From positions 26,386,428-26,450,427 of the forward strand of contig NC_084803.1 in the NCBI RefSeq assembly GCF_963583255.1: a DNA stretch of 64,000 nt, written 5' to 3'. The position numbers and the translations under genes were made by a program. Shown here piece by piece: positions 48,420-59,395 of the stretch (positions within the stretch are counted from its first letter, which is position 1; each line of letters opens with the position of its first letter). A model generated the notes under the pieces. It saw only the letters and a list, made by a program, of their open reading frames with translations. It was not told where the DNA came from and searched no databases. The stretch is from Pyrus communis. Taxonomy: Eukaryota > Streptophyta > Magnoliopsida > Rosales > Rosaceae.

Positions 48420-48718
48420 TATGATTACTCCAATCTGGTTCTTGAACATGTTTACCAATCGTTGTATGTTGCGCTCGCGTTCTTGAGACCAAAATGCATG
48501 ACTATGTAGCATTAGGTGCCCCACTCAATCACAAACGCGGTCTTCTCTTTATCATGTCCGTACATGGTAATCTGATTGTAGCCTGAGTACGCGTCCAAGA
48601 AGCTGAGCAATTGGTTTTGAGATGTTGAATCCACCAGTAGGTCGATTAGGGAACAATGACTTTGCTGAGAAGAAGGTAGAAATGGAAAACCCAGTAGAGG
48701 AGAATGTAAGAGTTCCAC
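48420..48718 (-). pseudogene. Ty3/gypsy reverse transcriptase fragment
   Basis: The minus strand reads LLSFLDAYSGYNQI, then EKTAFVIEWGT, a stop where Tyr is usual, then HFGLKNASATY. This is the well-known gypsy RT palm region. It covers about 100 residues, with no LTR or other pol domain nearby, so it is an isolated scrap. Confidence 0.85.
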
Positions 48719-48863
48719 AAGATATTTAAAGATATTTCAAGAGACATTTGAGTTTTTGAATACGGACTGGTTTCTCTCTAGATCAACGAAATCAATGGTT
48801 GCAATCAGTTGAGAATATTAAAGGAAATTTCTTGTTTTGTGTCCATACGCAATAAAGGCGAAC

Positions 48864-48961
48864 TTCATCATTTCGACCTTTATGGCACGACACTCGAGAT
48901 CACACGTCTGAATTCATCATTTCGACCTTTATGGCACGACACTGAAGATCACACGTCTGAA
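48864..48961. repeat. 49-bp tandem duplication
   Basis: Two nearly identical copies start ttcatcatttcgacc at 48864 and 48913 and both end with gatcacacgtctgaa. Confidence 0.9.
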
Positions 48962-49299
48962 TTTGAAATGTCTCCACTACTCCACAGAACAAGATCGCCA
49001 TATGAAGATAGAAGAATAAACCGTACGTATTTCAACTTATTCTGAAAGGCATAGTCTTTGGATAACTATCTATCCTCAAGGGGAACAAGTTCATTTCAAA
49101 TACATAGTTAGGGGCAATTGTGGAACTATAATTTTCGAAGGCTGGAGTAAAGCGGGTCGGAATACCGTTACCTCATAAGTCCGGTAATAGACTCAACAAC
49201 TCTGACAGAGTTGGATTAATGGAGATAGCAAAAAGACTTTTGAGCAAATAGATTAAAAGATGAAAAAAGAACCCCCAATCCCTATCCCGTAAAAGGCAA

Positions 49300-51290
49300 A
49301 ACGTCACTGCCTTCGCTTCCACCTCACCAACAGTCATTAAGGTAGTCTCCTTAAGGAAACCAACTCCGAAGTATTGCAACAAAAAGCTTTTCAACCTGCA
49401 ACCAGGAAATATTACGATTTGAAGTTATAAGATGACTGTTTGTCAAGCAATTTTTCTAAAGTTTTATAGAATATGTAAAAATGGGCGAATGATAAAGCGC
49501 CATGCGGGTGGTCTTTATTGGAAAAAAAAAACCTCATAGATTTTGCAGGTAAAAATTGATAGGGGAAAGCCATAGAGGAAAATTGAACCTCCGTGGGTAT
49601 CCTTTTTCATGGCCCTTGCTTGCTTCGTTTTTTAGTCATGTTTTCTGTTGAGTTCGTGTGTAGAGTTCCGGTGTGGTATCCAACTCGGATGTCTTCCACA
49701 CCACCACGTTCTCCTTGTTGTTTGCTGTTTCCGATGGTGTTGTTCGGGAATTTCCCGAACGTTCTTTCCGATGGTTGGCTTCTCTCTCGCCGACTGTCTC
49801 TTGTTGATGGCTGTGTGCAGGTGGCGCCTGTGGAGGCGATGATCTGTGATGGACGGAGGATCGGGTGGCTGGCTGATTCTCGGATCGGCAGTGGTAACCA
49901 CAATGGATGGTTCTTGGTTGTTTGTTTTTGTTTGGGCTTCACTGTTGTTGGGCTCTTTTTCTATGTTTTATTTGTTTTTAGGCCCGTTCTTTGTTTGTTT
50001 CTAGGAATAAATTGGGCCTTTATTTGGTTTGTAAGTGTGTGTTTGTTTTAATAAAAGTTCATCGTTGGCAATAAAAATAAAATAAAAAATTGAGAGAGGA
50101 TCCTTGCCTGATCCTCCAATCATATTCGTTAATCATATATCGTGTGGCTAATTTTCATTAAGTACTGTTTATATTCGATTTTAAATTAAAAAAAAATTAC
50201 AATGATTTTTTACCGCACGATGTACAATGAACTGCAAAGAGGATTCGACGAGGATTTGTAAAAATTGGTAGATGGGGTCATCACTATTCACTGATCTTTT
50301 AGTGTGGATAAAGACTTGACTCCTTAAGATTGAAGAGGAGTTTTTCTTTATGATTCTTTGTAATTGATTAACAAAACTTTGTGCTTATATTTGAAATTAT
50401 TCATATTATAAATAACTATGTAAAGATCATCTTTATAAAAGATCAATTAGAAATAAGGTCATTTAGTCAAGTAATTGTAACAAATAGAGAGACTATCTGG
50501 ATATGACATCTAAATGAAGCTGTCAGGTTATACCAAGTCTAGTGCACCTTTATTGCTTAGTTTTAGTAACGCTTACAAGCTTGCACATAGGCAGTTCATA
50601 ATTCTTTTAGTGTATTCGTTCATTTGCTTTTATATAATTGATGACTAAAGGATCTCACATTTTATTGGTTTATGCAAAAAGAATCTTTACATAATATGTT
50701 ATAATATAAATATTTTTTATCATAAACATAAAATTTCATAAATCCATCACGTAGCTCATTCATTAAGTGGCCAAGTTTTTTTTTTTTTTTGGAACGAATT
50801 AAGTGGCCAAGTTGATTCCTTAGTTTTTGGTCAATCACCGTCAAAGTCTTTGTGTTAGTTGTTTGATATCATTGTCATGGTCTGTGGGACCAAAGAAGCA
50901 TTAAACAATAAGCATATTCATGTGAAAAATCTGATTGAGACACAAACCTACCTCCTTACTCGTCTAATAAAATGTATAAACCTTTAATCGCGTAAATTAA
51001 CTTACTCAGGGGATTTTCAGGTTTGATAAATGAGTGGCAGACATATGATGTAAACATTTTTATTTGAATATAATATAAAATTTTGTCCCCAACAAAAGGA
51101 TTAGGAGATAAACACATACAAACACGTACGCAACTTTGAAATCAAAACAAAGCATACTCAGAAATAAAAATATATCAACTATAGTATTATAGTTTAGTCA
51201 TTTTCTTTTTCATTTGTAAATAAGAGATTTTGGATTCGGTTCATAAGAACTGCCAGAACGTATTATATTTATATTGAGTTTAATATCTTG
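49300..51290. repeat. segmental duplication A, copy 1
   Basis: It shares long diverged stretches with 52770-54040 in the same order and orientation: caaccaactccg..., cttttcaacctgcaac, ggtcatcactattcactgat, and a distal part near acaaaaggattaggagata. The two are about 70-85 percent alike by eye. Copy 1 carries an extra retroposon (49587-50085). Confidence 0.75.
49587..50085 (+). mobile_element. retroposon inserted in duplication copy 1
   Basis: GT-rich sequence ending cgttggcaataaaaataaaa is flanked by aaaattga on both sides (49579-49586 and 50086-50093), a plausible target duplication. It interrupts the alignment between the two segmental copies. The ending resembles the retroposon at 15000-15497. 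The 152-codon frame at 49593-50051 has no recognised domain and I treat it as non-coding. Confidence 0.6.
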
Positions 51291-52231
51291 TAAGACAATA
51301 TGAAGAATAGCCCAATCTCTTGCAAGTCCATACAAGGTTTCTCTTTTCAACGATGTGGAATTCTTTTACCTTTACATCCTTACACGTCCTTCATGTGTGG
51401 CGAATTACAAGCCAAACACGTAGACAACACGAATCGAGTGACGTGGAGCATGTGTGGTCGTTATGTTTCACATGTGTTCCAACTTGCTTTGATACTATAA
51501 AGAAATTTGAGGTTCCACTATAAAATCAATTGGCAACATATGGAATAGCCCAACCTTTTATTGGTTCTTACAAGGTTTCTCATTTCACCAATTCGAGACT
51601 CGTTAATCTTCACATTCTCACAATTGTAATTGCCAGTCCTTGTAACGTGAACTTGTAATTAAGCAGGACTCGTTCAATCACCTCTCCCCTTATTTGTAAA
51701 AATATCTTTGTATTATAAAAATAAGATAAATATGGTCCTGAATTTCTCACAACCCAAAATTACCCTTATGGAATAAAAACAAGAATACTTGGCTACTTAA
51801 AGGAGTAGGAGTTCCTACTCAAAATGATTCGTTGTCGATTTATAGAACTCCATTTTTATAATCAGAACCGTTGATATTATAAATCATTCTATAAAGATCC
51901 TCTCTACAAAAAATCAATTAAAATTGAAGTCGTTTAGGCATCGAACTGTATAAAAACAAATTAACAAAATTGGTAAAAATATTCCGAACTGTCTATGTAT
52001 TTACTAGAATAGATTAACTAAATGACCTTAGTTTTAATTCATTTTTACAGAGATGAACTTTATAGTGTGTTTCATAATATCAACTGTTCTGAACATAAGC
52101 ACAAAGCTATGTGATTCGAACACAAACAGTTTTGAGTAGGAGTTCCTACTCATCTTTAAGTAGTCAAGCATTGTTCTAAAAACAATTCAAAACACATGTA
52201 CCTCATATTGTTTTTTAATAAATTAATTGAA
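50094..52231. other. AT-rich stretch, no supported gene
   Basis: The left part belongs to segmental duplication copy 1. Near 51294-51420 and 51534-51660 two loosely similar stretches share gaatagcccaa and caaggtttctc, a further weak duplication. No gene recognised. Confidence 0.45.
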
Positions 52232-52397
52232 TAATGTTAGAGAGCCCAAAATTTTAAACTAAATTTGTGAACCAAATGACGTGTTAGTTGATAATTGGAT
52301 TATTACTTAAGTGTTGATTAACGTGCTTACATCATATTAGTGACACACCATTTAGTTTGCAAAAGTTGGTTTAAAATATTTGGTTTCCCTAACATTA
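52232..52397. mobile_element. 166-bp MITE, long inverted arms, copy 2
   Basis: Left arm taatgttagagagcccaaa... and right arm ...tttccctaacatta. The middle word attggattatta...gttgattaacgt is shared with copy 1 at 15631-15785. Confidence 0.8.
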
Positions 52398-52399
52398 CC

Positions 52400-52541
52400 C
52401 ATATTAAACTAAGGGATGAGGAAGTATACTAAACTTCACAATTGGGCTAGCCATAATAATTTGGATTGAATTCGTTTTTGACGAGAATTGAACCTAAGAC
52501 CTCTCACTTACAAGTGAAGATGAATACTATTGTACCGTAGT
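52400..52541 (-). mobile_element. tRNA-derived SINE, copy 1
   Basis: On the minus strand it begins tactacggtacaatagtatt and carries a box A-like region followed, about 35 bp on, by box B AGGTTCAATTCTCG. After that comes a non-tRNA body ending near gggctagccataataattt (plus strand). Copy 2 is at 54528-54663. Confidence 0.72.
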
Positions 52542-52769
52542 ATTTGGTGACATATGTACCTCATATTAAGTGGACAAATATAAGGATAAGAACATGTTAA
52601 AAGATAAAAATTTGATTTTAACGAGAATCAAACCTAATTCTTTATTTGATTGAGTTGATCTTCAATAAAGAAAACTTGAAAATAAGGATTAATAATTAAT
52701 CCTATGTTTAATTCTCTTGTCTGATCTCTTTCTAATGAACAGCAGAGTTTGAAGAAGTTATAGTTAGCA

Positions 52770-54040
52770 ACTCATTCCTCTGCCAGCCACAAAGGAAGTC
52801 TCCCTTAGAAGACCAACTCCGGATTTAGTTTGACAAAACTATTACAACAAAAGGCTTTTCAACCTGCAACGCGGAAATATTAGGATATTGAAGTTATATG
52901 ATGGGACCCGGCTTTTCTGCCTTCCCATTTTCCATATGCTTTCATCCCCTCTTATTTTATGTGATCACGGTTAAGTCACGTCAACATTTTATATTAATTT
53001 TTTTATAGAGATAATAAGATAAAAAACAATAATAATATAAAATGTTAACGTGACTTAACCGTGACTGCACAAATAAGAGAAGATAAGAGTGTATGGGAAG
53101 TGGAAGGGCAGAGAAGCCACATCCCATGCATTTTGTAAGTAAAAATTGGTAGGTGGGATCATCACTATTCACTGATATTTTAGTTTGGACATAGACTTGG
53201 CTCTTTAAAGTTGAAGAGGAGTACATCTTCTAGATACTTTGTAATTGATCAACGAAACTTTGTGCTAATAAGGAATCGTTTATAATACAAATTATTTTGT
53301 ACAAAATTAATTAAAATAAGAATGTTTAATTAATTAACTGTAATAAATAGATTGAGGGTTCATAATTCTTTCAGTGGATTCATCGATTTGTTTTGTATTG
53401 TTCGATGATTAAAATATCTCATATTTTATTAATTTTTTGTAAAAATGACATTTACGTAATTCTTTAAAATATAAACAATTTCAATTATAAACATGAAATT
53501 TCACATGATGAATAAGAGGAATTCTCCTTATTCATTGAGGAACCAAGTTAAGAACATAACTTCTGGTCGTTTTGTTTTTGTACTTGTTGGATGTCATCGT
53601 CATGGAAGCATATTCAAGGGAAAATGTGATTGAGACACGAACCTACCGTCTGAGCACAGGAGATCTGAGCACTTTCTCCAGTAAATGTAGAAACCTTTAA
53701 TCGCATAAATTTAACTTATTGGGGGGATTTTTAGGTTTCTAGGGAATATGGGTAAAGGTTGACAGGTTACTTTGACAAATGAGTGGCAGACAGATGATGT
53801 AAACATTTTTATTGGAATAATATAAAATTTTCCATCGTTAATATAAAAAAAAAATTTGTCCCAAACAAAAGGACTAGGAGAAAAAGACATGCAAACACAT
53901 TAGCATCTTCGAAATCAAAACAATGCATCCTCGAAATCAAAACATAACAACTATGGTATGGTCTATTTATTTTCTTTTTTTATTAAGAGATCTTAAATTC
54001 GATTCACATATATGGTGAGAATATATTATATTTATATTAA
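52770..54040. repeat. segmental duplication A, copy 2
   Basis: Partner of 49300-51290, with shared phrases in the same order. Copy 2 lacks the retroposon but carries the hairpin MITE at 52900-53129. Content is non-coding in both copies as far as I can see. Confidence 0.75.
52900..53129. mobile_element. hairpin MITE with arms of about 90 bp
   Basis: The left arm (ggcttttctgccttccca..., gatcacggttaagtcacgt, caacattttatatta) is mirrored almost throughout by the right arm (aatataaaatgttaacgtg, acttaaccgtgac, agggcagagaagcc). Nearly the whole element would fold into one stem. Confidence 0.85.
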
Positions 54041-54527
54041 GTTTAATTCTTAAATAATTGACGCATTATATAGGCTAATTCAATAAAGTAAATAAATAAA
54101 ACAATGCGGCTTGCCCTACACTAGCTAGCTGCTAGCATGTCCATGTATTTCATATGTCTGATATACTTCCAACACAAAAAATATAAAAATGGACATGGTT
54201 CATATATTTAAATGTTTGATACATAGCGCATGTTGAGTGTGGGTGCATATGAATCTCATGAAATTTGTGGTTTTGAAATAATATTCTTTTACTTAATTTC
54301 CAGAACAAAACAAAAAACAGCTCTTCATTATTTTATTTTTATTTTGTAAAAAAAAATAATTAGTGGTAAGACATGGTTATCTACTATTTCTGGACACAAA
54401 GATGTTATAGGGAATTTCATTATTCAGTATATAGAAAAAAATATATAAAATCCTTAATTTTTCAATAACCCAAAACTACCCTCATTGGATTAAAACTATT
54501 CATAACAGATGTACCTCATATTGTTTT

Positions 54528-54663
54528 TTATTTATTTATAATAAATACGATATTATCTACAATTAAACTTCAAGGGCATAATAATCTGGTTTGATTTCGT
54601 CTTTAGCGAAAATCGAACCTAAGACCTCTCGCTTACAAGTGAAAATGAATACCACTAGACCGT
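54528..54663 (-). mobile_element. tRNA-derived SINE, copy 2
   Basis: On the minus strand it begins actacggtctagtggtattc (box A region TAGTGGTATTC) and has box B TAGGTTCGATTTTCG, close to the tRNA consensus GGTTCGANTC. The 3' end reads tagataatatcg before an A/T-rich tail. Both boxes are better kept than in copy 1. Confidence 0.78.
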
Positions 54664-54755
54664 AGTAAATTAAACTTTATCTAAATAAAATGAATAAAAA
54701 ATGATTTATTTCTATTAAAACAAACAATTTTATATGAAAAATTCGAACACATACA

Positions 54756-55042
54756 TGTGACATCCCACATCGTCCAGAGGAGTGATCCTTAAATGTATAT
54801 TCCCATCCCTACCTAGCACTAGGCCTTTTGGGAGCTCACTGGCTTCGGGTTCCATTGGAACTCCGAAGTTAAGTGAGAAGGGGGCTAGAGCAATCCCATG
54901 ATGGGTGACCCACCGGGAAGTTGCTCGTGAGTTCCCAAAAACAAAACCGTGAGGGCGTGGTCAGGGCCCAAAGCGGACAATATCGTGCTACGATAGTGGA
55001 GTCGGGCCCGGGAAGTGGTCCCACCCGGGCGGGGATGTGACA
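54756..55042 (+). mobile_element. Cassandra LTR followed by primer-binding site
   Basis: It starts TGTGACATCCCACATCG and ends GATGTGACA. The 5S-like domain spans about 54815-54928 (ctccgaagttaagtg, atgggtgaccca). It is followed at 55046-55057 by TGGTATCAGAGC, an exact initiator-Met-tRNA primer site, so this is a 5' LTR. The sequence after that does not match the interior of the complete copy at 3446-4079, and no 3' LTR follows. Confidence 0.9.
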
Positions 55043-55057
55043 GTTTGGTATCAGAGC

Positions 55058-56571
55058 ATATGTTGGGCAGTATTGTGTTCATCACACGCGTGATGTGAGC
55101 ACTCTTAGTTTTTGTGTTTGACGTTCGAATGATGCCACCTCGTCGAATATGGAAAAATATGTTAACTTTTCTTCAGTTTTGGACAATTTTGTGGTCTTGA
55201 CGACATTTTATAAAATCATTTTGACGGTTGTCCTTAGAATTAAAACGAAGATTTTCCTTGTGGAGGAAAGGTATAAAAGTGAGGCAAGTTGATGGCCTAA
55301 GTAAATATTTTGATAATCATGTATCGCTAGAGATATTACCAAATAATTCTATCATTGTCCTATCGCCGTTAGTATTGATCCTTTAGAGATTGGAAATCTT
55401 AGTTAGTCTTGATTTCTTAGTAACATTTCGCGGAAGATCATCTGAGGGATAATTATTTTTTGGTCCCTATTAGCACTAATATCTTCAAGCATACTTGTGT
55501 TCATGTTGAATCTTTAGGGGGAAGATCGACTGTCGATGAAGTCTTTTTGAAAGTAGATATTAAGCAAGGTCTTTTTCTAGCATTGGGATTTTTCAATCAA
55601 CGCTATTCTCAGATTTTTGTTTTCGTAGTTGTACTTGTTAAATGGGTGAGAATAGACTTGCGAATGTAAGTTGTCATATCCTGGGAGTTGTAGAAATCCA
55701 AAAAGCAATCATCAAATCCTCCTAGGATCAATGAACTACTTCGCTTGAGCCGAATAAATTAGGATCGTGGAAGCTTAGGAATAAGCTTTGCAATAGGACG
55801 GTAAACTCATGATTGTTGTTTTTACCCTATCACTTATCTAGGTAAACGAAAACCCTTTCACTAACCACCTCTCGATCACTTCCATAGGTAGACATTAGAA
55901 TCGAAATGCGGGATGATATCTCACTGTTAGATTGTTATGAGTGTCGAGGAAACTGTGAAGACCTTTTAGTTCGTGTCGTAGAGTTGGTTAGCAGTACTGT
56001 AAATTCGAGGACGTATACTTTTGGCGTCATATCCCAAAAAAATCTTACCGCGGATACCACCGCATTGTTAAGTTGGTATGACAACATGACAGAATATTGC
56101 TTTTATTTTTCACGATTAGAACCCTTTGAAACGAACCATCTTATTCATTGACCTAAAGTCAACAGTCATCACCTTATTTCGAAGGCTAGATGACACTTCT
56201 CGGTGGAGATTTTGATGATGCATAGTGATTGTCGATTGATGTGACAAGTCAATTCGGATTAAGCCTTTCTTAGTAGGTTAACGCTTATGTTTCTCGGTGG
56301 TAGAACCGCTAAAGATAAACCATCATACTTATGACCTAGAATTAACAATTTCTAATTTCATTGGAATATTGTTTGGGACTTTTATGTAGAAAAGTGTGTC
56401 CAAATCTTCATTGATCTTAGAACTTTTTATTACATTTACTTTTTGGAACAAGCTAAGTTCTGTCAGAGGCAATAGTAGAATTAAATTAGCATCTATGAGT
56501 GCACTATCGTGTATCTACTCTTGCACACTTCCAGCATGTCCTATTCTATTTAGTTGGGAAATATGAGTATT
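55058..56571 (+). other. unidentified sequence behind the Cassandra LTR
   Basis: A short ATG frame at about 55130 (gatgccacctcgtcg) looks like the MPPRR-type start of gypsy gag proteins, but the frame closes at once. The frames 55460-55669 and 55906-56151 have no domain I recognise. It may be the non-coding or badly decayed interior of another LTR element. Confidence 0.35.
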
Positions 56572-56633
56572 GATACAGAGAAGATTAGCATGGCCCCTGC
56601 GCAAGGATGACACACATAAATCGAGAAATGGTC
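56572..56633 (+). ncRNA. U6 snRNA fragment (3' two thirds), not a functional gene
   Basis: From gatacagagaagattagcat to atcgagaaatggtc the sequence matches plant U6 positions of about 33-94 with two differences (cacacata for cacgcaca). The 5' part of U6 and the terminal T run are missing, and there is no TATA box and upstream element at the U6 spacing. It is a pseudogene fragment. Confidence 0.9.
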
Positions 56634-57013
56634 GCGTGTGTGCCGCAGGTTGCGCGTAGGAATCGGTCTGACCCTCTCTTCTAATTGGTTCCTTGTCCCT
56701 TTAATTTAATTGGTCCACTAATCCCACAAGATGGGAATTCAAATATTTAAATAACCAATTTCAAACGTCCATAACTATACCGTTATAATCCGGACTCGCA
56801 AACGGCTTTCGCCTATACGTTCGTACCAATGAGAACTACGAGGATATGCTAAAAGAATAAGTCCCACATCTCTCAAGTCGATGGTCAATGGAAGTCAAAG
56901 TCCTTGCCTCTAGGGCAATTTCGTAAATTCACGCTTCTAAAATAAAATAAAAACGTAAAATTTGGAACGGGTTGTCACGGGGACATCTGATAAAATTTGG
57001 AACGGGTTGTCAC
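56634..57013. mobile_element. LTR-like tail between and around the U6 pieces
   Basis: The region ends aaaatttggaacgggttgtcac, which resembles gypsy LTR ends, and contains cgcaaacggctttcgcctata, similar to acgaacggttttcgcctgca in the LTR at 2349-4475. The terminal phrase is duplicated (56957-56978 and 56992-57013) with a U6-like insert between. Confidence 0.5.
56979..57004 (+). ncRNA. U6 snRNA-like fragment (5' part), downstream of the 3' part
   Basis: ggggacatctgat followed by aaaatttggaacg matches U6 positions of about 9-34 with one substitution and one extra T. It lies 345 bp after the 3' fragment, so the U6 order is permuted. The second half also equals the LTR end phrase, so only the first 13 bases are diagnostic. 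Confidence 0.6.
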
Positions 57014-57344
57014 ATACAACTAACAACAAAGTACCAAACTCAAAAGGCAACAAAATAACGAGTTAATAGAGCAAAAACTAAAGGGGACAAAAGTTATACA
57101 AACGACTACAAAAGCCAGCTGATTAGCAAATTAATGTTAGCTCAAGCTAACCAAGGCCACAAAAGCCACATATCAACCATAACCCCTAAGCTAAAGCAAA
57201 CCATAAGCCTAAATAAGGACTGCCTGTCACCAGTACTAAGACTAAGAGCATATTTTCTCCTTTATAATTCAGGTAAGACAAGAATATTAATTATCTGAAA
57301 AATGTTACCAAAGCAATATTTCAAAATAAAATATATAAAAAAGG

Positions 57345-57480
57345 TTACATCCTAATCAATTACTCTATGATCACATGATTTACATCCTAATTAATTATTC
57401 TATGATCATATGATTTACATCCTAATCAATTAATCTAATATGATCACATGATTTACATCCCAATTAATTTAAATAGATAA
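57345..57480. repeat. minisatellite, four units of 35-38 bp
   Basis: Units start ttacatcctaatcaatta at 57345, 57380, 57415 and 57453 and contain atgatcacatgat. Confidence 0.9.
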
Positions 57481-57727
57481 TTAGAGAAGGAGATCATGTG
57501 CTGAAGATGCTATTTATCGTAGGAGGGCGCATAATTGGCCTCAATGCAGTCGATCTGTGATACATCACGGATCACTTCCGCTACAAATTTGCTAACGAAA
57601 GGCTTACGGAACAGCAAGGGCGGCGGGAATTGGCCAATTATAGAGTAATTAAATCACTTTGCAGATGATCAATTTGTTACCTTTTCATCTTTGGAGAATA
57701 CCAAAGGGGGGAAATTGGCCAAGATTA

Positions 57728-57766
57728 AAGTGGGGTTGGGGGGGTGGGGGGGGGGTGGGGAATTGG
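57728..57766 (+). repeat. G-rich tract with quadruplex potential
   Basis: Several runs of 4-11 G separated by single T bases (gggg, ggggggg, then longer runs, gggg). Four or more G runs with short loops meet the usual G-quadruplex pattern. An A20 tract follows at 57807-57826. Confidence 0.8.
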
Positions 57767-57826
57767 CTCCTTATAAGTTCAGGGGTAAATTGATGAATAC
57801 TTCTAAAAAAAAAAAAAAAAAAAAAA

Positions 57827-59395
57827 GACCACAAGTGTACGTTGGTATGGATGCTGCCATGCATGCATCCACGCCCAACGTATGAAATGAAACAAACATG
57901 CACGTGAAATATGTGAAACATTCGAAACACATGAACCATGCAAAATGAATCGAATCACAAACAAATAATAGTATAATTCCCACTCTCCTCTTCTCTTAAT
58001 TTTACTACTCCTTTTGGCCATTCAGAGCTGTTTCAAATATTTATACAACTGCTAAATATGTATAGGATTAATACCTAAGTAGCTGTTGTCGCAGCTGAAT
58101 TTTAAATTATGTAGCAGTAGTAGAGATAGTGGCAGATCCACCAAGAGGTCAACGTGGTTAGTTGACCCTGTGGCAGCTAAAAAAGCTGTTGGGAGCGCCT
58201 CCGTTGATCTCTTGATTGTCTGGGTAGTAGCCAATTCGTGCATATAAGGTGTTTGACAAAATTCTCAAGTGAAACTCGGCATTGCCTTTGTGTGCGCTAT
58301 TGTCGATAAACTTTTTTGGCGTATGTCCACAAACTCGCTCTAAAGCTGTTGCGATCAGTCAACAGCCATGCAGCAGGACTGCAGAAATTGAATATTCCAT
58401 CCCACCAATTAGTCAACCAAATGCTCACACTAAAAAATTTACAAGTTAATTGACCAAAAATAAATAAATTACATGTTTTCGTAAAAAATACTTGCTTCTT
58501 TGTGCGTGCTATCTCATGGTATTGTCAATCATTAGAATAAATAAATAAACACGTGACGTGGTGGATGGCGGTGCTGTTGGCGCAAGCCGCCGTGGTTAGG
58601 AAATAGAAGCGTCACGTGCCCATCAGCACATGCATCTGGACTTGGTTCTCTATTGCATTCTGTGCACGTGCATATGCCACGTTTTCTTATTATTTTCATG
58701 TGTTTATTTTCTTCTTGCCTGGCTGGCTGACCGGTTGGTTCACATGCTCTACATTCTCATCTTTCAAACACACGAGCTTTGTTTTTCGGTTTTTGTTTTG
58801 GTTTTGGTATACAAATCGCAATGGACTAAAATTTCTGCCGACCAGTAGTATACTAATTAATCAAGTAGAAAACAAAGCATACAACAAATCAATATGCGAA
58901 AATCACTTTTACTTTTTAAGAACATCACATTCTAATTAATCTCCCATTTGATGTGATAAATGATACATAAAAGTCACATTAACAACTTTTTGTTTAATTG
59001 TCCTTTAAAAAAAAATGATTTGTCCTTGTTGAGGATCTTAGGGATCAATTCATCTTAACCGTTCATCATACATTGTACGGCCAGCTTTCGTTAGGTACTG
59101 TTAGTGTTCAATTTTAAATAAAAAAATTCAACATGATTTTTGGCTGCATGATGACTGATGAACGAATATAATGGACTGATCCGTAAGATCTTCACAAAAA
59201 GAATCCATATAGGATCCCATTACTTTTAAGCAATGTATATGCTATATTATATGTTTCGAGGGTAACCTAGTGGTGAAGATGAGTAGTCAAGAAACGAAGT
59301 AGCTAAATTAGAGTAATTAAATACAGAAAACAAACAATGAATGTGAATGTTGTAACGAAACCAAACTAATTAGCAATGTGTTGAATACTTTTGCT
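57827..59395. repeat. segmental duplication B, copy 1
   Basis: It matches 60480-62180 in the same order and orientation over several blocks: the tgaaatgaaacaaacatgcacgtg block, the cagctaaaaaagctgttggg block, the gttggcgcaagccgccg block, and the tatgtttcgagggtaacct block. The minus strand of 58170-58330 can be read as SAHKGNAEF ... NTLYARIGYYP ... NSFFSCH, also found in copy 2, but no known family was recognised. Confidence 0.8.

Noticed and set aside
49593..50051. 152-codon frame, one of the longest uninterrupted frames
   Set aside because: Composition is low in A and rich in GT, as expected for the retroposon there. It has no domain, and an equally long frame exists on the other strand.
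56572..56633. Functional U6 snRNA gene
   Set aside because: It lacks the 5' third, the terminal T run and properly spaced TATA and upstream elements.
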